In this document: one piece after another, positions 10,513 to 22,453 of the stretch
How positions within the stretch are numbered: the stretch's first letter is position 1
Layout: each line of letters opens with the position of its first letter
Assembly (NCBI RefSeq): GCF_904849725.1
Contig: NC_058521.1
Location: 94,784,244 to 94,848,243, forward strand
Reading direction: 5' to 3'
Length of the DNA: 64,000 bases
Source: Hordeum vulgare subsp. vulgare
Taxonomy: Eukaryota > Streptophyta > Magnoliopsida > Poales > Poaceae
Made by a program: the position numbers and the translations under genes
Notes under the pieces: generated by a model
Told to the model about the DNA's origin: nothing
The model's input: only the letters and a program-made list of their open reading frames with translations
The model's database searches: none

Positions 10513-11265
10513 AACATCTCTAAATCACCCCAAATTTGTTGTACATGGTGGCATGCATGTAGTAAACATGATTATCAAAGCAATTTCAACAATAAGGAAG
10601 TGTACATTCTCCCCCTATGGTAATGTATGACGTGTGTCCCTTTGTTTCGCCGAGCCACTATAAATTATAAAAAAAATGGAAACCTTCCATATTCTATATA
10701 TGCTTATGGAAGAGAAGGTGTGTGCAAAATTTTATGTGATTCCCGTCGTTAATGAAGTGATTTCTTTGACCATCTCCAAATCACCAGAAATATGTTTTAC
10801 ATGCCGGAATGCATGTATTAAATAATATTATCAAAGAAATTTCAACAATAATGAAGCCTACATTGTCCCCCTAAGGTAACGTATGACGTGTGTCCCTTTG
10901 TTTCACCGAGCCACTATAAATTATAAAAAATCAAAAAATGGAAACCTTCCATATTATATATATTCTTATGGAAGAGAAGGTGTGTGCAAAATTTTACGTG
11001 ATTTTGAAGAGGTAAAAAAATCATCTCGTTAGAAAAACTTTCATTTTTTGATTTTACATAAGATTTACGGGAGCATCATCTCGTTAATGAAGTGATATTT
11101 TTACCATCTCCAAATCATCCCAAATTTGTTGTACATGGTGGCATGCATGTATTAAACAAGATTATCAAAGAAATTTCAACAATAATGAAGCCTACATTGT
11201 CCCCCTAAGGAAACCTTCCATATTTTATATATGATTCTGAAAGAGAAGGTGTGTCCCTTTGCTAC
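10513..11265. repeat. Three-copy degenerate tandem repeat (~255-330-bp unit)
   Basis: Units begin near 10513, 10769 and 11103 with CATCTCYAAATCA, followed by TTGTACATGGTGGCATGCATG (first and third; changed in the second), ATTATCAAAG-AATTTCAACAATA, CATTGTCCCCCTA and GGAAACCTTCCATATT, ending in AGAGAAGGTGTGT. The second unit carries ~60 extra bp. The third has lost the part containing the TGACGTGTGTCCCTTTG block. No reading frame is conserved. It is a small local satellite-like array or part of an unidentified element. Confidence 0.75.
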
Positions 11266-11635
11266 AATAGATGCTAGAGATGAAAGTAGATGGGAGGAAG
11301 CAACGTCAACTTCTTTAGAAACGAAGAAGATTGAAGAACGCAAGATCGAGCCTCCATAGATCAACAACGAATGCATCGAGAAGGTACTAATCCAACTTAC
11401 GAGAGAAGTTATGGAAGTTTGATTTATTTCAAAAAAGTAATTAAACCCATCTGCAAATTAAAAAATAATTTGCCAATTCTCCTGCATATTAAAAAAATTG
11501 CCACCTAAAATTGGGTCGAAGGCGGGCTTTTTTTTAGAGTTGCGAAGTGTTTGCTGCCTTCACCTCTCTCTCCCGAAAAAATGAATTTTCATCCCCCAAA
11601 TCTCGCTCCCTCCTACAGCATTAGACCGCCTCTGC

Positions 11636-11643
11636 CTATATAT
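11636..11643 (+). promoter_or_regulatory. TATA box candidate for the 11773 gene-like structure
   Basis: TATATATC sits at the edge of a GC-rich leader, ~135 bp before the first ATG in the exon-like frame. This is motif evidence only. Confidence 0.3.
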
Positions 11644-11772
11644 CTGCCCACGTTTCTGGCGCCGGCGTAGATCTCGCCGCCGCCCCAACTCCTACACTAT
11701 TGCCGGCGAGGATGATCCAACCTACCGGGGGAGGGTGTGGGTGGTGCGCTCCGTTCAGCGGATGTGGACGCC

Positions 11773-12409
11773 ATGCATGAACTGGTCAACAAGGACTTGG
11801 TCGCCGCCGATTCGCAACCGGAGCTGGTCCAAGACATCACCAACGACGGTGAATCGGTTAGTGACATCAGAGATTAACCCTAGAATTTGCCATCTCGTGG
11901 TTAACCCTATAAATTGCTCTCTTGTTATTCCTCGTTGTTCGTAAAATATATCCTACTGCTTCATTTTTGATCAATCGTATGCTTATCAATAATACGGTTT
12001 GCAAAATGAGATGAATAGATCATTTGTATTCTCGTATATTATGTCTGTCTTTTGTATAACCAAAGTTTCATGGAACCAATGCAAACAAAAAACGACCCAT
12101 TTTATGGCTGGCTTTGATATAATGTTGAATTCGCTGACGTGAGATTTTTTGTTCTTCTAATAGCTCATTGCATATTCGGAACAATGGAAACGCTACCTAC
12201 ACTTTAGGGAAACTTTTTTGAAGAAAATGTACACGTGGCTCATGGTTGCAAAGATTGTGTACTCGCGTAACGGGCGCTATAAATGCCCGTTCTTCAGGAA
12301 AGGGAACTCGCATTCCAAAACCCAAGAAATTGCAGCTTACAGAAAGAGGTGGCATCTTAAGGCAAAACCAACTAAGTTGGCTAACATATTGAGGAGGGTG
12401 AATACCTAA
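11773..12409 (+). pseudogene. Two-exon gene-like structure of unknown function
   Basis: A first exon-like frame from ATG 11773 reads MHELVNKDLVAADSQPELVQ and ends at a splice-donor-like GACG|GTGAATC near 11850. A second exon-like block begins after TTCTAATAG near 12163 and runs to a stop at 12407-12409. It includes the open segment from 12218 (MKKMYTWLMVAKIVYSRNG, then RYKCPFFRKGN, then KTQEIAAYRKRWHLKAKPTK). The YKCPF pattern with a spaced basic/histidine region recalls the zf-XS-like finger of the 7759 structure, but a finger cysteine seems replaced by F. It is not certain that the two blocks join, and an upstream ATG (11712) is out of frame. I call it a gene fragment or pseudogene with no assigned function. 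Confidence 0.35.
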
Positions 12410-12540
12410 AAGCATGGATCATGCTGCATCTGTTACCACTTTGTAACTGACTGTTTTCATTGCATCCTGCATCATACTTGTGTATTGTTTGTCATTTAGT
12501 TCATCTATCTAGTATCTTAATGTGGCCCATCATGAAATAC

Positions 12541-12655
12541 ATAAAAGTGATTGTCGTCAAATACATAATTGACATACATAACAAGTTATGATCATCAAAT
12601 ACATAATTTACATAAATAACAAGTTCTGATCATCAAATACATAACTTAATACCGT
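12541..12655. repeat. Short tandem repeat (~40-50-bp unit, about 2.5 copies)
   Basis: The phrases ATCATCAAATACATAATT, GACATACATAACAAGTT / TACATAAATAACAAGTT and CTGATCATCAAATACATAA recur in order. The repeat is non-coding. Confidence 0.7.
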
Positions 12656-12828
12656 CACATAGCAAATAAGGCATAAAGCTGAAGAATCTTCTTATCTTCA
12701 GGTCCATCATCTTCAGCAAGGCATCCATGCTCCCACCTTTAGCATACAAAAATGGAAAATTTCAGACGCAATACATACAAAGAATGGCATTTGGATAGAC
12801 AATTTCAGAAATACATATAAAGGAGAAT

Positions 12829-12920
12829 GTTTTGAAATGTTTTATTGGGTGGGTGCACGGAAGGTGGGTGCAAACCATTGTGGGTGCATCGAGCTAGGTG
12901 TACAAAAACTACTCTCATAA
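12829..12920. mobile_element. Small 92-bp insertion with 10-bp direct repeats
   Basis: AAAGGAGAAT occurs at 12819-12828 and 12921-12930 around a segment rich in GGGTGGGTGCA motifs. The outer flanks also share TTGGATA-ACAATTTCA (12791 and about 12936). The segment could be a MITE-like insertion with a 9-10 bp target duplication, or part of a local tandem duplication. Confidence 0.4.
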
Positions 12921-13001
12921 AAAGGAGAATTGATTTGGATACACAATTTCAAAAATATGATTAATGCAAGCATCATCTAGACCACAGGAAACAGATCAAA
13001 C

Positions 13002-13429
13002 TGTTGGTGAACATTGCATGGGAAACAAAAAAATTCCTACGCACACGAAGACCTATCATCGTGATGTCCATCTACGAGAGGAGATTTGGATCTACATACC
13101 CTTGTAGATCGCACAGCAGGAAGCATTAAGAAATGCGGTTGATGTAGTGGAACGTCATCACGTCCCTCGATCCGCCCCGTGAACCGTCCCACGAACCGTC
13201 CTGCGATCCGTCCCACGATCCGTTCCGATCTAGTGCCGAACGGACGGCACCTCCGCGTTCAGCATACGAATATCTCGACGATGATCTCGGCCTTATTGAT
13301 CCAGCAAGCAAGGCAGAGAAGTAGATGAGTTCTCCGGCAGCATGACGGCGCTCCAGTGGTGGTGAGGATCTACTCCTGCAGGGCTCCGCCGGAGCTCTGC
13401 AGAAATACGATCTAGAGGTAAAACTATGG
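13002..13429 (-). repeat. Copia 3' LTR, piece 1 (LTR 3' end)
   Basis: On the plus strand it starts TGTTGGTGAACATTGCATGG, the reverse complement of a BARE-1-type LTR end. It stops at the insertion site of the forward LARD element, where TATGG (13425-13429) is the left target duplication. Confidence 0.85.
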
Positions 13430-16400
13430 TGTAACATCCCAAAATTAGAAATTTTGGAATGTTAATATAATTATTATTAGATTGTTTGTTGTTTTGCCTG
13501 AGTGATTGCAACTTGTGTGAAATCTGAAACTTTTCAAAACTTTTGAGTGAGAGGGAATAAAATGACTTTCCCCTTCTCCGGTGAATTCAAATTCAATCTT
13601 TTAAAAGCAAAGAGAGAAGATGACATGACTTCTTCAACTATAAAGAATTCAAACGGAGATATTTGCATTCTTTTGCATTTCCATTCGTTTTCTTCGTGCA
13701 AGAAATGCCGGGAAATACATTCTAAAGAGCGGAAGAACATGACCCTCAAATACCCGGGCATTTTGAAAGTCATTTGAACCCTAAAACTTAGAGGGTCATT
13801 TGAAAATTATTTGCAAAAGGAAATAAATCTTTTAGGCAATTTTGTGAAAATAATTTTTTCTGAAGTTTTTATTTTTGCCGTGGAAAAATGACCATCATCT
13901 ATATTTTATTTTTCTGATAATTTTAGTATATAAAAACTCTTTATTCCGAATTGATTTGATTTCCTTTTTATCGTTTTAGTTTCCTAGTTTTAAAAATAGG
14001 AAGGAAATCACTTTTATTAGGAATACCTGCTCGCCCATTAAGCACTTTCCTATTCTAGCCCAACAAGAGATCATCTTCTTCCTCTGTTTCCTCTCACGTC
14101 ACACAAAACCTTCCATCAATGGAGAGGAGATCCCCACCTCTGGGATTCGCGAAGCCCTTTCCCTCCTAGCCTCTCCCGTAGCCTCTATAAGAAGCCCCAC
14201 GTCCTCCTCGTTCCATTCCAGTTGAAACCGCCGCCTCTCCTCGCCTCTAGCTCGCGCACCCCTCGCCAATGTTGGCCACCAGAGAGCTGCCAGAAACCCA
14301 CAGGAGCTCCACCTCGCCACCACCCTGCACTCCTCCCCATCGCCAGGAGCTTCCCACCCTTCGGCCACCCCTCCTCCAACACCCCACCCCGCAGGCCACC
14401 CTCCTGCACCCCTCCTCCACCACCCCTCCCCACCGCCCCCAGCTTCCCCATTGCCAGGAGCACCAGCAACCAGGAGGCCAGCAGCTCCCACCTCGCCCCC
14501 CCCCCCCTGCAGCCCCCCCCCCCCTCCACCTCGCCTCCCTCTCCTCCCTGGAGCCTCCCCACCCTTCGCCCCCCCCCTCCACCACTCCCCCCCGCCGGAG
14601 TGCCCCCTTCCCCACTGGCGACCCAGCCCCATCGGCCACCACCCAGCCACGGGAGCCGTTCCAGCCGAGGTAACCTCTTCTCCCTCTGTTCTTTTTTTTT
14701 CTTTCTTCGTTACACCGTTAGATTTAAGATGTGTGGTGTAGATTAGATCCTAGTATACCCTTTCGGTTTAGAGTAGAAAACCGGCGGTTTTATTTCACTT
14801 ATACTTTTAGCCAGTAGCTTCGGTTAGAGCTAGGCCGTTTGCTCCTAACCTTGCAACAAACACCCTCCGCAGCCTATCGTAGTGCGCCACGTGTACCCCG
14901 TGTTAGTTACTAGTTAGCTTTATTTTTTTTCTGCCTATTTGCAAAAACAGAAAAGTTTCTGTTTTGTTTTGGCCACAACTTTTAATCCCGAAGTCCAATG
15001 ATAGTGATTCTTTTTCCAGTAGCTCACAAATTTCCTGTAGTTTCTAAAAACATATAACTTGTATATGTTTGAAATTTTGAAATATAAGTTAGATCAAATA
15101 TAGTTTAAACCTTGTTTTGCCTATTCCAGGAGTTTAAAAATAGATTTTAATTTGATTCCTTTTGGTACTGATCACTAGTGATCTTATATATCAGTGGTAA
15201 AAATGTCAGATTTGTTTCAGTATTTTAGCTCACTGTTTCATGTGAAACAATTTCTGTTTCACCTCTTTTAGGATTTCGGCTAATTCCTTTTCCATATTTG
15301 TTTTTAAAATATTTTCCTTATTATTTCAGAAAGATTATTGTTTTGTTTATGTTAGATAACAGTAGTTTTGCAACAAGTTTTTATTTTATTTCTATTTGTT
15401 TTCATGAAATCAATTCTAGTTCCGTAGTAACGTGCAATTGTTTTCCCCACTGTTTCAAATCCCGTTTGGGAATACTTTCAAAAAGTTTTGTGAAAAATAT
15501 TTTATTTTATCTTAGTTAGATTTATATCTTAGTTCCTTGTTATTATTTTCTGTTAGACAAAAACTATTTAGTGTTTGACGTAGTAGAAGATTCTCTAGTC
15601 TTATTTGAAGTTTCTTTCAGAATTCCTATTCGCTCTCTCTTTTGTTTTGATTGTTAGAATGATTGCTAGTATGAGTGCTTATGTGAATGATATGTTTGTT
15701 ATATAGATTTCATCGAAGAGTGACGAGTAGTCTATCAAGTTATTTCTCGAGAAATTCTTCTTCGTCAACATCACCAGGCAAGTCACTTTGATCATACTAT
15801 CACCTATGTTTTATGCATCGTAGTTCTACCATCCTATGCCCAATTGCATGCTGAGTAGGTACTTGGAAATTTTAGTATAGATTGTAGTATCATGTGGTAG
15901 GCACACAACAACCACGATACTTGGCCCCGGGACGACAAGTTTCATATTGCTATGCTACAGTAGACGGGATTTCGGTTGAGTGCATAACACGAGTGATGCG
16001 AGGTTGATTAAATAATCAAGACCGGTTAAGACAAGATTTTCAAGACCTCGGACGCAATGCAACTCTGGGTGAAGGACGGTTGATCGGCTCCCTGGAGAAC
16101 CCAGTGGATGACCCGGGATGCTGGAGAGGCCATGACATCCTGCGGAAAGCTTCACCCAGGCTCAAAGAGATGGACGGATATTTCAAGACCCAAGGCTTAC
16201 CTGCACAGCCACAAGTCATTATGGGCTCTGGCTTGGTTGGTCAACGCGGCGACTCTGGACAGGCGGTGCTAGCAGATGTAGACGAACGGTAGGAATGGAT
16301 GGGCACGGACAGGGATTCAGAGGGACCCGTTGAAAGACCATGTTTTGATCATCCGGTCTTCAAACACCCTGAAGTGCGAGGACATACACGGAGGCGATCA

Positions 16401-17040
16401 AATCTTGTGGTGAACGTGTGCAAAACTCTGCAGAGTACTCAAACCTAATTGATTAGCCGTGTCCACGGTCATGGACAACTTGAGCCAAAGGAACTGAAGT
16501 TATCTGGATTTCTCAACACCATTAAATATATCTGATGAGGGTAATTATTGACAACTCGGGTACGAGAATTGGTTGGCGGAACCATCTCGTTAACAACCAA
16601 CAATGTAGTAACATTTTGCTTTTAGCCCTCTCTTGATGTAGGAGAAAACTTGCTTTTCGCTAAAAACTTATAGCCCCACCCGCCATATATGCATATAGTA
16701 TAGATGATTACTTTTCACCCCTCTCTTATGTGACTTGCCGGCATATTCAATATGCTGACCTACACGGCGGCAACGTCTTATGTTGCAGATATTTTTCTTC
16801 GACGAGTAAGAGTACGATTCAGGGGTACGGTCTACACTCAACTTGTCGTTGGTGTTTATTGCGACTCCACTCCCTTGACTGCTTCCGCTGAGATATTTAA
16901 GGTATATATATCAGTTTTACGCTATTTTACATGTGATTGCACTTTGATATATACATTGATGTACTGTGTGTGCCAGCATACTGATCCAGGGATGGCACAG
17001 ATACACAGAGGCTTGACTCGTCTTGAGTCGGGTCGCTACA
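13430..17040 (+). repeat. LARD forward copy, 5' LTR (3,611 bp)
   Basis: It starts TGTAACATCC and ends GTCGGGTCGCTACA. A CTATAAGA TATA-like box at 14185-14192 precedes a very C-rich, proline-codon-rich tract (14270-14660) containing long C runs near 14495-14520. The tract ends in a good splice-donor-like CCGAG|GTAACC near 14668, so the LTR may supply a spliced leader. The open frames in the tract come from base composition, and I do not call them genes. Confidence 0.85.
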
Positions 17041-17044
17041 GAAA

Positions 17045-17056
17045 TGGTATCGGAGC
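17045..17056 (+). other. Primer-binding site (initiator-Met tRNA), LARD forward copy
   Basis: TGGTATCGGAGC begins 4 nt after the LTR end. It matches the common TGGTATCAGAGC site except for one base. The reversed copy has the perfect form. Confidence 0.8.
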
Positions 17057-17471
17057 ACATGTTGACTGTAGGACGTGACCCTAGAAACTAGAAATTTCTT
17101 AGGAAAGGATCTCTCAAAAATTCTATTTTTCGAGAACACCTTTTACTTATCATCTCTTCTGATTTCATCAAACGTTCTCTCTCTCCTCAAATAGTTAGAC
17201 AACGTCCTTACCCCTTTGACCACATGAAGGATCAACCGACTCCCACTTCAAGTAAAGAGGATTTCATCATGCAATTGAAGCTACACCCATTGAAGACTCT
17301 CAAGACCCGAAGAATTCAAAGACCCTGAAGCATTCGAATATTTATATGACCCTTAGAAGTCCAAACCCCTGTTATATACTCATGTTAGTTACGATGATTT
17401 GTGAGCCGTCATTGGTGTGTGTTTTCTGACGGCCACAACTAAAACCTATTCTCAAAAATACTGTTTGTATT

Positions 17472-17990
17472 GTGTGTATCTCCCTCCCTCTCTTACCCGT
17501 CTCATCCCCAAAACCTCAACCCTACCAGATGGAGTATGAAGCTGGACTTGTAGTCTCTGGACCAATGACCCAGCTGGAAGCTGATATATGGATTCAAAAC
17601 ATGGAGAACCACTACGGGAGCAACTTGATCTCAAGGAAGTATGAAGTGGAACACGCTCTTCAGTACTTTACACAAACTGCTGCAATCTGGTGGAAAATGC
17701 ATCATGCCATACAAGGATTTAGTGGAGCAGAAAGCTGGGACGAATTCAAGAAGACTCTGTTAAGATCACGTCTTATTCAGAACTGCTATGATAATCCGAA
17801 GAAGAAGACTTGTGCATGCAAGATCTGTGGAGAAATAGGACACACCCAGGAGGAACACAAGGATGGATGCACTCATTGTGAAGAAAATCACCCAGCTGAG
17901 GAATGCCCAACTAGTCAGGTGACTTGTTTCTTGTGTGAAGGAACCATCCACTACCCAGCGGCGTGTCATATTTACCCCAAGTATGCGTGA
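17472..17990 (+). CDS. Minimal gag with zinc knuckles (LARD forward copy)
   Basis: This open frame gives 172 residues; the likely true start is the internal Met at residue 20 (17529, MEYEAGLVVSGP). The N-terminal part resembles a gypsy capsid segment: DIWIQNMENH (38-47), KYEVEHALQYFTQTAAIWW (56-74) and WDEFKKTLL (89-97). It then passes abruptly to cysteine-rich repeats: C116-C119-H124 with C133, C133-C136-H140-C145, and C152-C155-H160-C165. The last two are near-canonical CCHC knuckles, which bind nucleic acid in gag proteins. The normal gag linker is missing, as if an internal deletion joined capsid and nucleocapsid. The frame is open here and in the reversed copy (27475-28119). It could package the LARD RNA, but any function is inference. 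Confidence 0.6.
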   Translation: MCISLPLLPVSSPKPQPYQMEYEAGLVVSGPMTQLEADIWIQNMENHYGSNLISRKYEVEHALQYFTQTAAIWWKMHHAIQGFSGAESWDEFKKTLLRSRLIQNCYDNPKKKTCACKICGEIGHTQEEHKDGCTHCEENHPAEECPTSQVTCFLCEGTIHYPAACHIYPKYA

Positions 17991-18832
17991 AACCCAGATA
18001 CCCCGGGACTAACAAGGATCAAGTACTATCTTTTTGGAGAAGGAAACTTTTATCAGCAAACGTTTTCTTAGGAGCATACGACAACCCGAGAGTGGTGAAG
18101 AAACGATAGATGTTTTGTTCAGCTTGCAGAACCAATGGATTATCCGAACTTCGTTCGTGGACAAGAGAAATTCTGCAACCCTGTGAGGATGCCCAAGTGT
18201 TAGAATGCGAGATTCGCTAAACCTTATACAGAGAAATGATTTGGGTGCGGAATGGATTGATCACCAAGACGACTTACTCTTATCATTTATCTTGCTATTC
18301 GGAATGGTAAATCTGAGAGACTTACCCATATAGAGAGACGACGTTCTTTGAAGCTTTTGTTTAAGCCTTAGAATGGTATAAGAAAAGCCCATGTACATGG
18401 CACTTGTTGTCTCGCGTAGGAAATTTTACGGTGAGGATGAAACCAAGACCCCGCTCTCTGCAGGATAACCACAAATGGTAGACCACCATGAGAACCATCG
18501 ATATGTTATTTAGAATTGACCACGAGACTGTCAGTTAAGAAGGCCCAGTAACGGAAGAAACTCATATCAACAGAAGAACCCTCGATTTTGATGGAAACGT
18601 TATGAATATAATGAAAGAGCTTCACCAGAGGAGTTAGTATGAAGACTATGAGGAGTCAGATTCCAAAACCCCAAAGGATTGTTAAAATCTTAAGGGGCAA
18701 TATCTCTCATTTTAAGTGTGGTAGCATCCCACCTTGCTGGAGATTGGATTTGTTAGAAGAGCCCCAAACCCTAACCTTTCTTTCTAGCCTCTTCGAAAAT
18801 CGAGGACGAGATTCATTTTAAGTGTGGTAGTT
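17991..18832 (+). other. LARD forward copy, non-coding 3' interior and polypurine region
   Basis: No pol domain can be recognised in any frame. The phrase ATTTTAAGTGTGGTAG occurs near 18709 and again at 18814-18830, directly before the 3' LTR, where it forms the polypurine-like tract. Confidence 0.6.
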
Positions 18833-21800
18833 TGTAACATCCCAAAATTATAAATTTTGGAATGTTAATATAATTATTATTATATTTTTTGTTTGTTTGC
18901 CTGAGTGATTGAAACTTGTGTGAAATCTGAAACTTTTCAAAACTTTTGAATGAGAGGGAATAAAATGACTTGCCCCTTCTCCGGTGAATTCAAATTCAAT
19001 CTTTTAAAAGCAAAGAGAGAAGATGACATGACTTCTTCAACTATAAAGAATTCGAACGGAGATATTTGCATTCCTTTGCATTTCCATTCGTTTTCTTCGT
19101 GCAAGAAATGCCGGGAAATACATTCTAAAGAGCGGAGGAACATGACCCTTAAATACCCGGGCATTTTGAAAGTCATTTGAACCCTAAAACTTAGAGGGTC
19201 ATTTGAAAATTATTTGCAAAAGAAAATTAATCTTTTAGGCAATTTTGTGAAAATAATTTTTTCTGAAGTTTTTATTTTTGCCGTTTTTATTTTTGCCGTG
19301 GAAAAATGACCATCATCTATATTTTATTTTTCTGATAATTTTAGTATATAAAAACTCTTTATTCCGAATTGATTTGATTTCCTTTTTATCGTTTTAGTTT
19401 CCTAGTTTTAAAAATAGGAAGGAAATCACTTTTATTAGGAATACCTGCTGGCCCATTAAGCACTTTCCTATTCTAGCCCAACAAGAGATCATCTTCTTCC
19501 TCTGTTTCCTCTCACGTCACAGAAAACCTTCCTTCCATGGAGAGTAGATCCCCACCTCCGGGATTCGCGAAGCCCTTTCCCTCCTAGCCTCTCCCGTCGC
19601 CTCTATAAGAAGCCCCACGTCCTCCTCGTTCCATTCCCGTTGAAACCGCCGCCTCTCCTCGCCTCTAGCTAGCGCACCCCTCGCCGGAGTTGGCCACCAG
19701 AGAGCTGCCAGAAACCCACAGGAGCTCCACCTCGCCACCACCCTGCACTCCTCCCCATCGCCAGGAGCTTCCCACCCTTAGGCCACCCCTCCTCCAACAC
19801 CCCACCCCGCCAGCCACCCTCCTGCACCCCTCCTCCACCACCCCTCCCATCGCCCCCTGCTTCCCCATTGCCAGGAGCACCAGCAACCAGGAGGCCAGCA
19901 GCTCCCACCTCGCCCCCCCTGCAGCCCCCCCCCCTCCACCTCGCCTCCCTCCCCTCCCTGGAGCCGCCCCACCCTTCGCCCCCCCCCCCCTCCACCACTC
20001 CCCCCCCCGTCGGAGTGCCCCCTTCCCCACCGGCGACCCAGCCCCATCGGCCACCACCCAGCCACGGGAGTCGTCCCAGCCGAGGTAACCTCTTCTCCCT
20101 CTGTTCTTTTTTTTCTTTCTTCGTTACATCGTTAGATTTAAGATGTGTGGTGTAGATTAGATCCTAGTATACCCTTTCGGTTTAGAGTAGAAAACCGGCG
20201 GTTTTATTTCACTTATACTTTTAGCCAGTAGCTTCGGTTAGAGCTAGGCCGTTTGCTCCTAACCTTGCAACAAACACCCTCCGCAGCCTATCATAGTGCG
20301 CCACGTGTACTCCGTGTTAGTTACTTGTTAGCTTTATTTTTTTCTGCCTATTTGCAAAAACAGAAAAGTTTATGTTTTGTTTTGGCCACAACTTTTAATC
20401 CCGAAGTCCAATGATAGTGATTCTTTTTCCAGTAGCTCAAAAATTTCCTGTAGTTTCTAAAAACATATAACTTGTCTATGTTTGAAATTTTGAAATATAA
20501 GTTAGATCAAATTTAGTTTAAACCTTGTTTTGCCTATTCCAGGAGTTTAAAAATAGCTTTTAATTTGATTCCTTTTGGTACTGATCACTAGTGATCTTAT
20601 ATATCAGTGGTAAAAATGTCAGATTTGTTTGAGTATTTTAGCTCACTGTTTCATGTGAAACAATTTCTGTTTCACCTCTTTTAGGATTTCGGCTAATTCC
20701 TTTTCCATATTTGTTTTTAAAATATTTTCCTTATTATTTCAGAAAGATTATTGTTTTGTTTATGTTAGATAACAGTAGTTTTGCAACAAGTTTTTATTTT
20801 ATTTCTATTTGTTTTCATGAAACTAATTCTAGTTCCGTAGTAACGTGCAATTGTTTTCCCCACTGTTTCAAATCCCGTTTGGGAATACTTTCAAAAAGTT
20901 TTGTGAAAAATATTTTATTTTATCTTAGTTAGATTTATATCTTAGTTCCTTGTTATTATTTTCTGTTAGACAAAAACTATTTAGTGTTTGACGTAGCAGA
21001 AGATTCTCTAGTCTTATTTGAAGTTTCTTTCGGAATTCCTATTCGCTCTCTCTTTTGTTTTGATTGTTAGAATGATTGCTAGTATGAGTGCTTATGTGAA
21101 TGATATGTTTGTTATATAGATTTCATCGGAGAGTGACGAGTAGTCTATAAAGTTATTTCTCGAGAAATTCTTCTTCGTCAACATCACCAGGCAAGTCACT
21201 TTGATCATACTATCACCTATGTTTTATGCATCGTAGTTCTACCATCCTATGCCCAATTGCATGCTGAGTAGGTACTTGGAAATTTTAGTATAGATTGTAG
21301 TATCATGTGGTAGGCACACAACAACCCCGATACTTGGCCCCGGGACGACAAGTTTCATATTGCTATGCTACAGTAGACGGGATTTCGGTTGAGTGCATAA
21401 CACGAGTGATGCGAGGTTGATTAAATAATCAAGACCGGTTAAGACAAGATTTTCAAGACCTCGGACGCAATGCAACTCTGGGTGAAGGACGGTTGATCGG
21501 CTCCCTGGAGAACCCAGTGGATGACCCGGGATGCTGGAGAGGCCATGACATCCTGCGGAAAGCTTCACCCAGGCTCAAAGAGACGGACGGATATTTCAAG
21601 ACCCAAGGCTTACCTGCACAGCCACAAGTCATTATGGGCTCTGGCTTGGTTGGTCAACGCGGCGACTCTGGACAGGCGGTGCTAGCAGATGTAGACGAAC
21701 GATAGGAATGGATGGGCACGGACAGGGATTCAGAGGGACCCGTTGAAAGACCATGTTTTGATCATCCGGTCTTCAAACACCCTGAAGTGCGAGGACATAC

Positions 21801-22453
21801 ACGGAGGCGATCAAATCTTGTGGTGAACGTGTGCAAAACTCTGCAGAGTACTCAAACCTAATTGATTAGCCGTGTCCACGGTCATGGACAACTTGAGCCA
21901 AAGGAACTGAAGTTATCTGGATTTCTCAACACCATTAAATATATCTGATGAGGGTAATTATTGACAACTCGGGTACGAGAATTGGTTGGCGGAACCATCT
22001 CGTTAACAACCAACAATGTAGTAACATTTTGCTTTTAGCCCTCTCTTGATGTAGGAGAAAACTTGCTTTTCGCTAAAAACTTATAGCCCCACCCGCCATA
22101 TATGCATATAGTATAGATGATTACTTTTCACCCCTCTCTTATGTGACTTGCCGGCATATTCAATATGCTGACCTACACGGCGGCAACGTCTTATGTTGCA
22201 GATATTTTTCTTCGACGAGTAAGAGTACGATTCAGGGGTACGGTCTACACTCAACTTGTCGTTGGTGTTTATTGCGACTCCACTCCCTTGACTGCTTCCG
22301 CTGAGATATTTAAGGTATATATATCAGTTTTACGCTATTTTACATGTGATTGCACTTTGATATATACATTGATGTACTGTGTGTGCCAGCATACTGATCC
22401 AGGGATGGCACAGATACACAGAGGCTTGACTCGTCTTGAGTCGGGTCGCTACA
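18833..22453 (+). repeat. LARD forward copy, 3' LTR (3,621 bp)
   Basis: By eye it is nearly identical to 13430-17040, with scattered single-base changes and a ~15-bp tandem duplication of TTTTTATTTTTGCCG near 19270-19299. It ends GTCGCTACA at 22453, followed by the TATGG target duplication. The same TATA-like box lies at 19603-19610, followed by the C-rich tract. Confidence 0.85.

Larger units (their letters stand above)
13430..22453 (+). mobile_element. LARD-like gypsy retrotransposon, forward copy
   Basis: The element has two nearly identical long LTRs (13430-17040 and 18833-22453, ~3.6 kb each). They begin TGTAACATCCC and end GGTCGCTACA. The internal region is only 1.8 kb, and perfect TATGG duplications lie at 13425-13429 and 22454-22458. 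The primer site TGGTATCGGAGC (17045-17056) matches initiator-Met tRNA with one mismatch. The only gene is a short gag, with no protease, RT or integrase. Long LTRs, a tiny interior and no pol define a large retrotransposon derivative (as in barley Sukkula). I cannot say from memory whether it is Sukkula or another family. The close LTR identity indicates a fairly recent insertion. Confidence 0.85.

Noticed and set aside
14099..14746. Long open frames on both strands rich in Pro, Gly or Arg
   Set aside because: They overlap in several frames inside an LTR and arise from the C-rich composition; the same occurs at 19517-20155 and 25359-26033.
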